Positions 36,091-46,374 of a stretch of DNA of 64,000 bases are shown piece by piece. The stretch comes from Conchocele bisecta (Eukaryota; Mollusca; Bivalvia; Lucinida; Thyasiridae): assembly GCA_029237695.1 (NCBI GenBank), contig CM055278.1, positions 79,257,817 through 79,321,816 of the forward strand. The letters are read 5' to 3'. The translations under genes were made by a program, and so were the position numbers. Each line of letters opens with the position of its first letter. Position 1 is the stretch's first letter. The notes below the pieces were generated by a model. That model worked only from the letters and a program-made list of their open reading frames with translations. It did not search any database and was not told where the DNA came from.

Positions 36091-36769
36091 TTGTTGTGTT
36101 TTCCGTGGATTTCGGTTTTACAGCTAGGGGAAATTCTGTTAATCTTACTCCCAGACACTATGACTGCTATTTTCTCCCAGACACGGTATGTGCTATTTTC
36201 CCTATAATATATAATTATATACACGAGGTGTCGGTGTGTGTTGTATCCAAATGCAGTTGCTGTGCAGAGACTTATAGTCTATTTCAGAAAAATATTTTAC
36301 AATAAATTTGTATTGCGCTGCCGGTCGTGGGTATCATAGTAAAACAGGCTATTGATTTGAAATCTGGTTCAATCACGCAGACAGGGCATGGTGTGTCATT
36401 CCAAACTCACTGATAGCGTAATTCAATCTAATTGGATGCTGAGGTGTGTAGTCGGCATTCTGTTGTGAAATCGTACATGCTGATCTGGGGTGGCCATCAC
36501 TGAGCGTGAAAAGCATGGCTAGCGGCAGTGGAAATCGCGATCAAACTTTATTTAAGTTTTTTGCGAAAGCTAACATCAATTTTGATGAATACAATCGCAT
36601 GTAGTGATAGTATTCACTATTGTGAAAAAAACAACACATTGTTTCATGGTATACATGTAAGTTGCAGAGAAATTTGGCAGGATAAGGATTAAAACTATAA
36701 TTTCAATGATTCTTTGCATGTATACGTGAGGAAAATATATATTTCACCGAGTATAACAAAACAGTCGAA
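36091..36769. other. No gene or recognised repeat
   Basis: Unique-looking AT-rich intron sequence; no element ends, splice-bounded frames or microsatellites of note. Confidence 0.5.
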
Positions 36770-37000
36770 CTTGTGCTAGCGACCACTTGTAATAAACGAC
36801 CAGCTGCTGTAAGCGACCGGTTTGAATCCCGCCCGACGAATTTCCCATAATAACGTACTTGCAATGAACGACCACCTGCTGTCTGCGACCAGCGACCGTA
36901 TAAATATGGCCCATTCCGTCAAAATACGACGCTTTTAACGACCGTCGGTGACTGTCAGCGCCCATGAAAACACGGCTCGAAACACGGCTATAAGCGGTGG
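36770..37000. mobile_element. One-ended pogo-like MITE (CAGTCGAACTTG, GCGACCA repeats)
   Basis: CAGTCGAACTTGTGCTAGCG at 36771 resembles the pogo/Tigger-style end CAGTCAAACTTGTGTTA of the neighbour at 37224. GCGACCA/ACGACCA words repeat every 10-30 bp up to 36945. No matching right end was found. Confidence 0.35.
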
Positions 37001-37223
37001 CTATAATCCATAAAACGTGTCGCTGTCAAGTGTAAATGTTACTTGATTGCGACAAACAATGCCGTGTAGCCTACTGTGTGTGTATTGAGGTGTATAGGCG
37101 CGTATTGATTTAAGGTAATGTGGCAACCTTGACTGCCTGAGGTTATTTATAGACATTAAGACATTGGAATAACGATTTATAGATCGTGGGAAACTGAATT
37201 TGTCATCTGCTGTTACCATATTA

Positions 37224-38150
37224 CAGTCAAACTTGTGTTAAGAGACCACTCAAGGGAACTGCCAAAAGTGGTCTCTTATCGTGAGATTAGATTTATACAT
37301 CGCGGGGAACTTAAATTGTCGTCTGCTGTTACCATATTAATTACTGAAAAGTATGCTTTGGCAGCACATGTGAATCGTCTCACAATGCAGTCGATCGTTG
37401 ACAAAAATATCAGAATACACGCTGATGTTAAATGAAGACGATTACCATGTGCTGTCAAAACATGTTTGGAATAGAAATTATTGAGAGAAAAAAAATAGAT
37501 AATTGTTATCTATCAACCAAATTAATGCACTTGATTCTTAATTGACCTGATCGGTGTAAATCACGGAACTTCAATTACCGAGGAATGGGTTCGTGAGCTA
37601 ATTAATCCGCTGTGAATAATGTTAACCGTAATTATTGACGAGTGAGATGACCCTTAATTGGCTTGTCGCAAATTATTAATTTGAGTTAATGTGGGCACAT
37701 ATAAACCTGCGAAAAATGCCATTTCGTTACACCAAATTACCACAACGAAGGTGTAACCATGTCTACCAAACGAAAATGCTTGACACTAGAGGACCGTGTG
37801 AAGGCACTGAAAATGATGGAAGCCGGGAAGAGTTGTCGGTCCGTAGCCGACCAGATGGGTGTTGGCAAAACCCAGATTCAGTCCATTTTGAAAATACATT
37901 CTCATACTTTTATGTTGATTTAATTCCATATTACTATTCAAACTTATGTTTTCCATTGTACATGTTATTACTTTAATAAACATACATATATGTGTATACA
38001 TGTTATTACTTGACTGTGTTGTCACTGTGTTGTTTTTTATATATCATCCGTGTACCCACTCCACATGGCTGTCCCTATTAAGAGATCACCTCTGTTAAGA
38101 GACCACTTTTGGCAGTTCCCTTGAGTGGTCTCTTAACACAAGTTTGACTG
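37224..38150 (+). mobile_element. 927-bp pogo/Tigger-like MITE with TA target duplication
   Basis: The ends CAGTCAAACTTGTGTTAAGA and TCTTAACACAAGTTTGACTG are perfect inverted repeats that extend to about 55 bp (GGGAACTGCCAAAAGTGGTC inside), flanked by TA on both sides. It encodes only the N-terminal DNA-binding part of a transposase (37759-37923); the catalytic DDE domain is absent. A sequence of about 50 bp next to its left end (37171-37222, TCTGCTGTTACCATATTA) is repeated inside it at 37291-37341. Confidence 0.85.
37759..37923 (+). CDS. Truncated pogo/CENP-B-type HTH protein, 54 aa
   Basis: The 54-codon frame begins MSTKRKCLTLEDRVKALKMM and continues EAGKSCRSVADQMGVGKTQI, the first helix-turn-helix (psq/CENP-B N-terminal type) typical of Tigger/pogo transposases and CENP-B. 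It stops right after this HTH, so the second HTH and DDE domain are missing. An upstream GTGTAACC context and its position inside a TA-flanked MITE show it is a captured remnant of the autonomous parent. It could in principle bind the MITE ends and act as a repressor, but nothing here shows expression. Confidence 0.6.
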   Translation: MSTKRKCLTLEDRVKALKMMEAGKSCRSVADQMGVGKTQIQSILKIHSHTFMLI

Positions 38151-38227
38151 TACATTATTTTTCAAAACAAAGTTTTGCTTAAAAAAATGGCTATATTTTA
38201 CATCAGTATTTAGGTCTCAGATACATA

Positions 38228-38412
38228 TAAAATGCCACCATTGGGCACCATTTTTTCAAAATTTTCACCGGGTAGCATGCCCCCGGACCCCCCTATGAAA
38301 ATCGCTCGCTATGCTCGCTCAGCTCCGCATCAGTGTTGCCCCTATTTTCAAAAACAAGGGGGGCATATGCCCCCATCTATTATAATTCTGGATGCATCCC
38401 TGCGTGTAATCT
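38228..38412 (-). repeat. GGGGGCATGCCCCC dispersed repeat
   Basis: It contains TAGCATGCCCCCGGACCCC, CGCTCGCTATGCTCGCTCAG and GGGGGGCATATGCCCCC. This composition is found in high-copy invertebrate repeats. It ends in GGATGCATCCCTG. No coding signal. Confidence 0.45.
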
Positions 38413-38574
38413 GCTAAAAAACAGTGACCGTGCATATCCTATTTATAAAACATTCTTAGACGCTTAATATATGTATAGTTGTATCATCGATATAGACGCT
38501 TATTTATTGTAACCAAATACGACAGATAGGCTAGCGGTGATTTTGTGGCTGATTTTCCCATTGACGTCTTTGGC

Positions 38575-38762
38575 ATTTTTCAATAATTTTATTGAAAACA
38601 GTCCTTGTAAATTATCAGTACGCATATATTTTCAAGCCAATTGATTACTCGATGTTTTAATTGAGTTTTGGTACGCATGGCTTTCAATTTTAATTGGGTT
38701 TTCAGATTTTTTGATTGCGTATTTACGCAAATACGCAGCTTATCAAGGCCTCTGCAAGAATA
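38575..38762 (+). mobile_element. hAT-like MITE fragment (TTAATTGGGTTTTC, ACGCAGCTTATC)
   Basis: CAATTTTAATTGGGTTTTC and TACGCAAATACGCAGCTTATC match the right part of the family at 14625 and 41226. The TIR is degraded (AAGGCCTCTG). Confidence 0.45.
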
Positions 38763-39295
38763 TATTTTCTCTTTCATACTGCCCTAAACTTATTGATTTG
38801 CCCATCCAATGTAAAATTTCTACCGTTATCATGTAAAAACGTGCTTAGCAGAGACGAAAATTGATGACTTTTTTTGGCATTCCCAAAATAAGTGCTTGTT
38901 TGTTTCTGGTGCCATGATACTGCATAAATCGCATAAATTAGAATTTACAATACTGTATTTATATAAATAATCGTTCGTGGCAATAGTTTTCATCAAGCAT
39001 TTGTAATAGAAATTCCTAAGTTTTGAACATATAGTGCTTCTAAAATACTTCTAAAATACTGTGTATTTACAATTTTTCAATTAATAGTTGTTTCTGAAAA
39101 CTCTGCATTCCATTTAGTCTGAGCTTTGAAAACAACATTACTAATTTTACTAAGGAAAGTTGTATACATGTATAACATTTTATTACAGTTTGGAAGATTG
39201 CACTTTTCTTTAAGGGGTGAAGTAATATTTTGGATGTTTGGATGATAAGTTACTATAGCGGATACTTTGTAGTGTATTTGTGAACTAATGGAATA

Positions 39296-40443
39296 CACTG
39301 CAGCTCCATTATAACGCGGTTGCGTATAGCGCGATCTCCATTATAACGCGGGTCTCTCGTGGATCCCAATTTTTTTTTTTAAAAATCGAGAAAAAAAAAT
39401 CAAAAAAAATCGTCGGACGTCGTAGTCATTGTGTAATTAGTTGATTCGTGATTTCTGTAAGTTTATTCAAACAACGAAGTTCAAAGTCCATGAAAGGATT
39501 ATTATTAGTATGTTAGCAAATGTAATACCTTTAATCTGACAGGTAATCATGTTAATAGGCATATTTATTAATCAATTCAATTACCTTAATCCCAATTGAC
39601 ATGTATTCGCGAAGTAATGGTCGTATCAAAGGAGCATGCCGACCAATGTAACGCCTGATCAGAAGCTACACTGGTCACAAATCCCATGAGCACCATTTCT
39701 CCAGTCACGTAAATGTACCGCTTTTTGTCACCAAGTAATGTCAATGTATCTGTGTTAACACATAATTGTCGCTAATTAAATGGTTTGCGGGGTTTCGATC
39801 GCCTTTCTTTTTCTTTACTCCCAGGTGTAATATTTAGCGTTCTATAAATAGACTGGTGTTTCAGCATTATCTGGGTATGGGATCACGTGGTCTATTGTTT
39901 ACACTGCAGCCCAAGGCAATCTCGCTTAAATCGTAAATTTCATTCATCAATATGACTGTTGCAGTGTAAACAATAGATCACGTGACCCCACATCCTGAGA
40001 TTATGCACGTATCAACAGCTAATCGTCCGCATGAATAGGCAGGACACATGACCATAGGCATTATTTATTATCAATTAATCCTTTTAAGCGCATGTTGATC
40101 GCGAGTAGTATACATTGTAATAAGCGTCTGTCTATCGCGAGCACTATACAACGTAATAAGCATGATTTTATAAATAACTCATATATGTTTAATACATTAA
40201 TGCAAGTTTGTATGTCATAGGCATTATTAATAATTACTTTAACTTCTGTTCAAATGACATGATTTTATATGGGTCCGTTGCTAATGGAATTCCCGCAATA
40301 GTTGGTAACCGAAATGCGGATGATACCAGTAACACGTGCAGTACCAGTACCCGTGCATGTCCCGAAATTTTATAACGCAGTCGGATTCGATCGCGGTTTG
40401 AAATCTTGGACCCCGACCTCCACGTTATAATGGAGCTGCAGTG
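39296..40443. mobile_element. 1.15-kb MITE, ends CACTGCAGCTCCATTATAAC, TA duplication
   Basis: The left end CACTGCAGCTCCATTATAAC and right end GTTATAATGGAGCTGCAGTG are exact inverted repeats, with TA on both sides. The GCTCCATTATAACGCGG style is pogo/Tigger-like. It encloses an inner palindrome (GATCACGTGGTCTATTGTTT at about 39890 against its complement near 39970-39985). No transposase is visible. A 118-codon minus-strand frame at 40234-40590 crosses the element end and is not credible. Confidence 0.8.
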
Positions 40444-41225
40444 TATAACTATGTTTGTGTAGTTTTTGTCCGATGAATGAATGGGCAGGGCAGGATATGG
40501 TAGAACGTCATAATCCCGCATGCGCAGGAATGACGTCATGAGTCGCGCGTTGTGACACAACACGTCATTTTGTAAAATTATGTGTCCCACGTCCAGTTAT
40601 TTTAGTCCTTTTCTGGAGAGCTTATGGTTGACAGGTTAGATTAAGATGTTTTGTGATATTCTTTGTTAATAGCTTTACGATATTAACACCAACGCACTAT
40701 AATTACACAATCTGAATCGTGCGAAAATTGTGCCAAAAGTTTATACTTTTCCTGTTTCTGTCCGAATTTTACTTGTCAGTGAGGCTTCAAATCGTCGCAT
40801 TCCGTAGACTGGATTGTTAATTCCGTTTGATAACTACATATTTATGCTTCTTCATTGACCTCGATGAAAGACATGACGGTGTATTCTTCATTACGATGTA
40901 GCTTGTGCGATTTCCTTGCAATTTGAAAATATCACTCCTTTTTCTCTGAACAAAGATTATCAGGCAGCCACCTTGCGGAAATTGTTCTCATTTTCAAACA
41001 CTTTGTTCAAATTGTATAAAAACATGATTGAGATATGTTGTATGCATGACTAATCTATTCCCGTTTCAGTTGCCCAGCTACATGTATGTCATTTATTTGT
41101 ATATTTTTCTCAACATTATCTGCGTCTGTAATTAAAATCAGCAGTTCCCATATTTCGTAGTCTCGCGTCCGGCACTGAAAGTAGCCACACATTTTCTGAC
41201 TGGCTGGTAAAGTAGCACTGGCTCC
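40444..41225. other. No gene or recognised repeat
   Basis: AT-rich intron sequence without detectable element structure. Confidence 0.5.
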
Positions 41226-41630
41226 CTACAGGGCTCCAGATAAGGAACTATTAATTGAGTATTGTCACTCCATCATTTCTGAAGCAATTGGGTATTTCAA
41301 AATTTTAATTGTGTAAAATAGAATCGCACTACTGTTTACACATCAGCAGACCGCACTTATTGAATAGTTTGCTTCTAAATGAAAACACATCTTGGTATTT
41401 CATTAGAATTGTCTCATTGGAGACAATTCTAATGAAATACCAAGAAGTGTTTTCATGGAAAAATAAGAAAATATGCTATATTTGTTGTCTGTTTATTGTT
41501 TTCTATAGCATGAGAAAGATACCACAAAATTTTTCATTGCTTTTTGATACTCACTAATTCTGATTTCAATTTGGTTTTTGGCAATTTTAATTGGGTATTT
41601 ACGGAAAAACGCACCTTATCTGAAGCTCTG
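41226..41630 (+). mobile_element. hAT-like MITE with CAGGGCTCCAGATAAG ends
   Basis: The left end CAGGGCTCCAGATAAGG pairs with CCTTATCTGAAGCTCTG. The flanks GCTCCCTA and GCTTCCTA agree in 7 of 8 bases if the last G is counted in the target, close to the 8-bp duplication of hAT elements. It contains a palindrome at 41391-41447. Relatives at 14625, 29590 and 38575 are partial. Confidence 0.6.
41391..41447. repeat. Near-perfect palindrome with ~27-bp arms
   Basis: CTTGGTATTTCATTAGAATT, then GTCTC-ATTG-GAGAC, then the exact complement AATTCTAATGAAATACCAAG. The loop is 4 bp. At 14630 only the right arm is present, so the left arm here looks like an inverted duplication. Confidence 0.8.
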
Positions 41631-41792
41631 CTTCCTATGAACGCGCTGCCACGTATCACGTATTTCTGCGCTTGTTTTTGTTCTGCTTCCTATGAACGCG
41701 CTGCCACGTATCACGTATTTCTGCGCTTGTTTTTGTTCTGCTTCCTATGAACGCGCTGCCACGTATCACGTATTTCTGCGCTTGTTTTTGTC
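41628..41792 (+). repeat. Three tandem 55-bp units
   Basis: The unit CTGCTTCCTATGAACGCGCT, GCCACGTATCACGTATTTCT, GCGCTTGTTTTTGTT is repeated three times with no visible divergence (starts 41628, 41683 and 41738). The third runs into the next HINE head. Confidence 0.85.
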
Positions 41793-41970
41793 TCGCCCAT
41801 GAAAGCGGAAAGCGAGACATATGTTTTGCTTTTCCGGAGTCGTCGGTGGTGGCAGCGTCGTCGCCGTATGAACATAGGACTATTCTCGGGGCCCCAGGGT
41901 CAAGGTCAAGGCCCCAGGGTCAAGGTCAAGGCGGAACAAGGCGAGACATTTGATTCCGCTGAATTCTTGT
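41789..41970 (+). mobile_element. 182-bp minimal HINE-like element, head TGTCTCGCC
   Basis: The head TGTCTCGCC is answered by GGCGAGACA at about 41940-41948, then a GATTCCGCTGAATTC hairpin and TTGT. Between them are a GTCGTCGG stretch and a duplicated GCCCCAGGGTCAAGGTCAAG. No 160-bp units are present. Confidence 0.75.
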
Positions 41971-43156
41971 ACTTTTTATTCCTTCCATTTAAATACACCG
42001 CATTTGTTTTTTGTTAGTGTTTCTGACCGCGGTGCCAGACATAACATCATTATGACATCATGTACTGTATCGATGCCATGAGTGTTATGTAAATGTGAAT
42101 GTTAATGAATGCAAGTACCAAATTTTATTCAAGTTGGACGAGCTGTCAGAAAGATAATGGTTGAGTGACACTACTTATTGACCCACCCTCGTACATTTAT
42201 GAATGCCCCATAAAATTGTTCAAAGGGAAGTCACTTGTACGTACTTTGGTAATGACAGATTCTGGGATTATTCCCCTTATTGCATCGTAGTATATAACCG
42301 AATTTGATTTCAGAAAATCTGAAAGTTTTACACTGACATCACAGTGAAATAGCGCCACTGTTTTCTACCAGTCACAGCCACATGTTGAGAATGCTAAGCT
42401 AATGTCTTTTGATATCAAGTTATTCAGGCAAGACAGAAATATGCACAAATTGCAAGATGTTGATTGGTAAAGTTGTCTGCCACATCGAGAATACCGGGAC
42501 GGCTGATTGTCTTGAAATATTGGGATTAGGGGATTTGTGACCAGTGTAGCTCCTGATTAAATAGCATGCTCCTGTTTTCGAATACAGATTATCCATGAGA
42601 GATTGTTATCAGCTTCAATGTCTTCATACATTATTGTTCGTCAAGTTATATAAAAATTCCCACAAAAACAAAATTAATTGCCTCTAAAGGCACTAATAGA
42701 GGAAGGTCAGTAAGATGAGTGTGACAGTTGTGTTGTCATCATATAGACCTTCCTTTAACCCTTTCACCCCTAAGTAACTGGAATGGAATATGATATGTTA
42801 ATTTTGCAACCAATCCAACAGTCACAAAATGGTTTTCAGACTAGTCCATTTATGATAAGGGGGTGTTTTTGTTCTCAAAAATATGAAAATTACTTGCAAA
42901 AAAAGCAGATCCTGATGAGACGGCTCTCTACACTGTTTGCCAATACCACTACTCAGACCTGTGGTGTTGATAGGGTTAATAATAGGTCTTATTTCAATAT
43001 TTCTTTTTGTTATGGCAATTTTTATTATTCATTTGATTTTCTGTTAGTTTCTGAACATAATTAGGAAATTTGTAACCATTTTATCTTCTCTGCCATACTG
43101 CATCCACGTATGCTTATATTCCCTCAAAACATATACTGGTAAATAAAGCGAATCAC
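41971..43156. other. No gene; scattered fragments of the GACCAGTGTAGCTCC MITE
   Basis: GTGACCAGTGTAGCTCCTGA at 42538 is the arm of the palindromic MITE seen complete near 45058. The frame at 42783-43064 has no family signature. Otherwise unremarkable. Confidence 0.45.
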
Positions 43157-43319
43157 TACTGTCTGTTTCACGAAATCTGCAAAAACCAGGAACCCACTTT
43201 TCCAACGTTTCGGCACAAGGCCTTTATCAAGGAATTAGTTTCTACTGAACGCTATGTGGCATCCATTTTAGATTTCACAATGTGGGCAAATTTGGGCAGG
43301 TTTTATGAAACAGACAGTA
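43157..43319. mobile_element. 163-bp MITE with TACTGTCTGTTTCA ends
   Basis: The ends TACTGTCTGTTTCA and TGAAACAGACAGTA are 14-bp inverted repeats. The interior carries CCGAAACGTTGG (minus strand) near CTTGATAAAGGCCTTGTG. That combination recalls motifs near Penelope-like element ends, but the hammerhead core is not intact. Confidence 0.5.
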
Positions 43320-43617
43320 CATACATGTATTTAATATCTGCAGCATCATCTTAAAGGTACATGCCCACGCAACAGGTTACACTGTACTACTACTTTTCAT
43401 TTTCTGTCATGCCTTATATGAGCCATTTGTCTACCCACTAACGAGTTATTTTTAATTACGGCGCATGTTAATTGGTGTTAAATCGCATTTATATGCCACG
43501 ACCAGAAAGGGTATTTTCCGACCTCGCACTATTTTTACCAATACGCGTCACGTGACACTGTCAATCATATCACATCTTTGACATGCGCAATCTTCCAGGC
43601 ATGTGGTGGTTGGTTGG

Positions 43618-44043
43618 GAGCATGTGATGGGTACTGTAATGATCAGGATTCATTCTTACCGCAATCCCAACCTGATATGTCTTTGGCTTTCTTGTATGTG
43701 AGACTTGAATCTGGTTATACATTGTACCCCTTATAAGGGTAATTCAATGTAGCAGGTTAAATGCGAGACCTGTTGACCCGGCCGTAAATGACCTTAGCTG
43801 TTAACCCTTAGACCGCTACTCACAACAATTGTCGTCTGCTTTTGCTTTTATATCTTGCCTTATTTCTCAATAAAAACATGGTTTGAAAGGACTTCAGAAT
43901 CATTTCCAATGGAAATTATTCTAAAGTGCTGTCAAAGCATGTTTTTGATGATAAAAATGGAAAATAGAAAATAAACAGCAGACGACAAAAAAATTAAGAT
44001 AGCGGTGTAGGTTAATAGGCCGTTAAACACCAATAAATCCAAT
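43618..44043 (+). mobile_element. SINE-like repeat, copy 3, split by a MITE
   Basis: Blocks TCTTTGGCTTTCTTGTATGT, GGCCGTAAATGACCTTAGCT and the tail AGGCCGTTAAACACCAATAA belong to the SINE family. A MITE at 43812-44006 interrupts them. The SINE ends 14 bp before the PEX1 acceptor at 44057. Confidence 0.65.
43812..44006. mobile_element. 195-bp MITE, ends ACCGCTA...TTGTCGTCTGC
   Basis: The left ACCGCTAC...AATTGTCGTCTGC pairs with the right GCAGACGACAAAAAAATT...TAGCGGT. The interior carries GGAAATTATTCTAAAGTGCT and a CATG-centred stretch, linking it to the GGAGACGATTCTCATGTG repeats elsewhere. It is nested in the SINE, so it is younger. Confidence 0.6.
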
Positions 44044-44058
44044 CCATCAATCCTCCAG

Positions 44059-44229
44059 GCAAGAAGGTAGACACGATCCAGAAGATCTTCGAGTTGATGT
44101 TTGACGAGGCGGCGTGGCGGCAACCATCTCTGGTTATCCTTGACGACATGGACCACATCGCCGGGGCGCCAGGCAGTCCGGAGCAGGAGATGTCGGGCGA
44201 GGCCCTGTACTCTGCCCGCGTCGCAGAGG
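44059..44229 (+). CDS. PEX1: PEX1, exon with D1 Walker B
   Basis: This 171-bp exon joins the previous one in phase (G+GC, glycine) to give PLRGKKVDTIQKIFELMFDE, matching the helix after the DCK-LRG motif in PEX1. It continues AAWRQPSLVILDDMDHIAGA: Walker B hhhhDD, followed by the D-D/H-IAG segment characteristic of PEX1 D1. The second acidic residue is Asp, not the usual catalytic Glu of AAA+ Walker B, which agrees with the view that the PEX1 D1 site is non-canonical. The exon ends GAG G/GTCAGT with one base over. The acceptor CCATCAATCCTCCAG is short and preceded by a SINE end. Confidence 0.9.
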
Positions 44230-44559
44230 GTCAGTATGAATGGATGTTAAACTCCATTCAATCAATCAATTGTACTCGAGTTGGTAGTGGAATTGCGGTC
44301 AGTAGTGTGGTTGATAGGGCAAACGTGATATCAAAATTTTGTAACATTTGTAGATCCATATTATGTCCTTTTGCACATGTCCGATTATGATTTAATTATA
44401 TTGCTAAGGCTTGGTACGGTTTCTTTAGTGATTGAATCGCAAACAACATAGTGCCAGATCAGCCTTTCTCAGTGAGTCACAACGGTAGATTTAATATCTT
44501 TGCTGCTGGCATTAACTCTGCTTAACAGACTGAATCAGTTTGATCAGTCAGGCAATTAT
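44230..44559. other. PEX1 intron; begins with a SINE tail
   Basis: ATGGATGTTAAACTCCATTC at 44241-44260, with AATCAATCAATTG after it, resembles a SINE 3' end lying 10 bp after the donor. The rest is unremarkable. Confidence 0.45.
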
Positions 44560-44742
44560 TATGCCCCCTATGTGATAGCAAAGGGGGCATATTGCGTTGC
44601 TCTTGAGGTTCTGTACTTCCATCTGTCCGTCCGTCCGTCCATGTACTTTTACGTAGAAAAGTCAAAAAGTTTGTAAGTTTCTCCAGTTAGAGTCCAGTAT
44701 GCCACAGGAGCATATCCATGTTTTACAAACATAATGTCTAGT
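44560..44742 (+). mobile_element. Minimal HINE-like element, head ATGCCCCCTATG
   Basis: The head ATGCCCCCT forms a hairpin with AAGGGGGCAT, followed by GTCCGTCCGTCC (44626-44640) and half a body unit. It ends ATAATGTCTAGT. The internal answer to the head is lost. Confidence 0.55.
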
Positions 44743-44911
44743 TAGTAGTAGGTCTGATGTGGCATATTATCTGTGACAGCCATGTCTTGGTATCAGACAC
44801 GTACTCACTCATAGAAGACAGAAGATAGCGTAATGTCTGTTGATATCAATTTTATCAGGCAAGGCCAGGAAACGCATAGGAATTCCAAACCGAGCCTGAT
44901 AAACTTGACTT

Positions 44912-45063
44912 CGGTCAGCCACATATCGGCCATATATCTCGGTCAGCCACATATCGGCCATATATCTCGGTCAGCCACATATCGGCCATATATCTCGGTC
45001 AGCCACATATCGGCCATATATCTCGGTCAGCCACATATCGGCCATATATCTCGGTCAGCCACA
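44912..45063 (+). repeat. Six tandem 28-bp units from a MITE end
   Basis: The unit CGGTCAGCCACATATCGGCC plus ATATATCT repeats with no obvious change. It leads directly into the palindromic MITE arm CACATATGTCGCTGTGACTG. An open frame of 180 codons (44833-45375) runs through it and is a repeat artefact. Confidence 0.85.
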
Positions 45064-45312
45064 TATGTCGCTGTGACTGGAGAAATGGGGCTTATGGGAG
45101 TTGTGACCGATGTAGCTTCCGATCATCAAATAGCACACTCCTGTAGCTTGGTAATGGGTTATATTGCTTGTCAGAAGCATGATGGGTGTTTCATTGATGA
45201 AATGGCGAACAGTGCGGATCATGATCAGACTGTGCGGATGCACAGGCTGATCTGGAGCTACACTTGTTGCAAAACCCATAAGCTCCATTGCTCCAGTCAC
45301 AGCCACATATCG
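45058..45312. mobile_element. Palindromic MITE (GGAGAAATGGGGCTTATGGG arms)
   Basis: The left arm GCTGTGACTGGAGAAATGGG with GCTTATGGGAGTTGTGACC is answered by ACACTTGTTGCAAAACCCAT and GCTCCATTGCTCCAGTCACAG on the right. The core is the CAGACTGTGCGGATGCACAG type shared with copies at 28136, 53950, 57170 and 58150. Confidence 0.65.
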
Positions 45313-45454
45313 GTTTTGAACAGTGTAGAATCTGATCAGCTATCAGTTAAGAATGGGATGATCAAACATGAATAATATTATTGCATAAGCACAACATCAT
45401 ACTTCAAAGCTATGATGATTGCCTAAATTCTAAAACTACCAGTGTCCCCTCACC

Positions 45455-46109
45455 AGTAGGCAAGAGGGGATATAGTGTTAGTCAATGTATGTGCATACGT
45501 ACGTGTGTTATCAAACCAATTTTACGTGTTGTGTACAAACCAATTTTAGTGGGAGCTTGATCTGGACGCGACGGGTAATTCAACGATCGGCGTTCATCCT
45601 TACCAGAATTCCAACTGGATACCTGGTTTGGCCCTCACATATTTCTTTGGCATTTTGTATGTGAGAGTTGAATCAGGTTTTACCTCTTATATGAGTATTA
45701 CGATTATTCGTAATTGGATGTTAGTGGAAGGGGCCAAGTGACTTTGGTGTAGTATGGACCTGGCACCAGGTCAGGTTATTCTAATTTCAGGGCTGAACAT
45801 ATTTTTTCTCGATGTAAATGTTCCATTCAGATTTTTGCGATTTTCCCCCCAATGCAGCAGGTTAAAACGGGATCGAACCTGTTTGCCTTACATGACCTTA
45901 GCTGTTGATAGGCTGTTAAACACTAATAAACAAACAAACACATTTTAAGAATATTTGGCCACAACGTGTGTCGTCGGATGCTGCTCATTTCGCATACACC
46001 CGTGGTCTGAACACACATGGTCAAGGTCACTGAGGACTTATGTACACTTTATTATCCAGCCTGCCAGCGAGGGGATTAACATTATATGTGATACAAGCCC
46101 TTGTTTACA
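45455..46109 (+). mobile_element. HINE-like element interrupted by a SINE
   Basis: The head CCCCTCACCAGTAGGCAAGA with GGGGATATAGTG (45449-45472) is followed by a partial CGTACGTGTG repeat. The tail at about 46060-46109 reads GCCTGCCAGCGAGGGGATTA then AAGCCCTTGT, the same tail type as the element at 15250. A SINE copy (45570-45945) lies between. Confidence 0.55.
45570..45945 (+). mobile_element. SINE-like repeat, copy 4
   Basis: It has TCAACGATCGGCGTTCATCC, CTTTGGCATTTTGTATGTGA, ACCTGGCACCAGGTCAGG, TTCTAATTTCAGGGCTGAAC and the tail AGCTGTTGATAGGCTGTTAA with CAAACAAACA. Orientation as the other copies. Confidence 0.7.
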
Positions 46110-46374
46110 TATTTATTTTACTAGTGTATTATGATGTTTAATACAGAGTTATTGCACTGCAAAAACCATATTTGAGACATGCATGTGAAATACGTTTACA
46201 AAATTTACAATATTTTCTGTAAATGGCGTCAAAAGTTGACAAAATTTTAAAATACATGCAGATGTAATTTGACTTATTTATGAAAAATATTGTATATTTT
46301 GTAAACGTATTTAATGAAATTACGCAGATGTCCGAAGGTACAAAATCACATGGCGTGTCTCATTTATCTCGCAG

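Noticed and set aside
35414..36207. Three overlapping frames with YINNPLVNVFS
   Set aside because: Products of the triplicated HINE 3' end.
43165..43240. Hammerhead ribozyme of a Penelope-like element
   Set aside because: CTTGATAAAGGCC...CCGAAACG is suggestive, but the CTGATGA core is not intact and no reverse transcriptase is nearby.
44833..45375. 180-codon frame
   Set aside because: Mostly six copies of a 28-bp repeat followed by a MITE; no protein signature.
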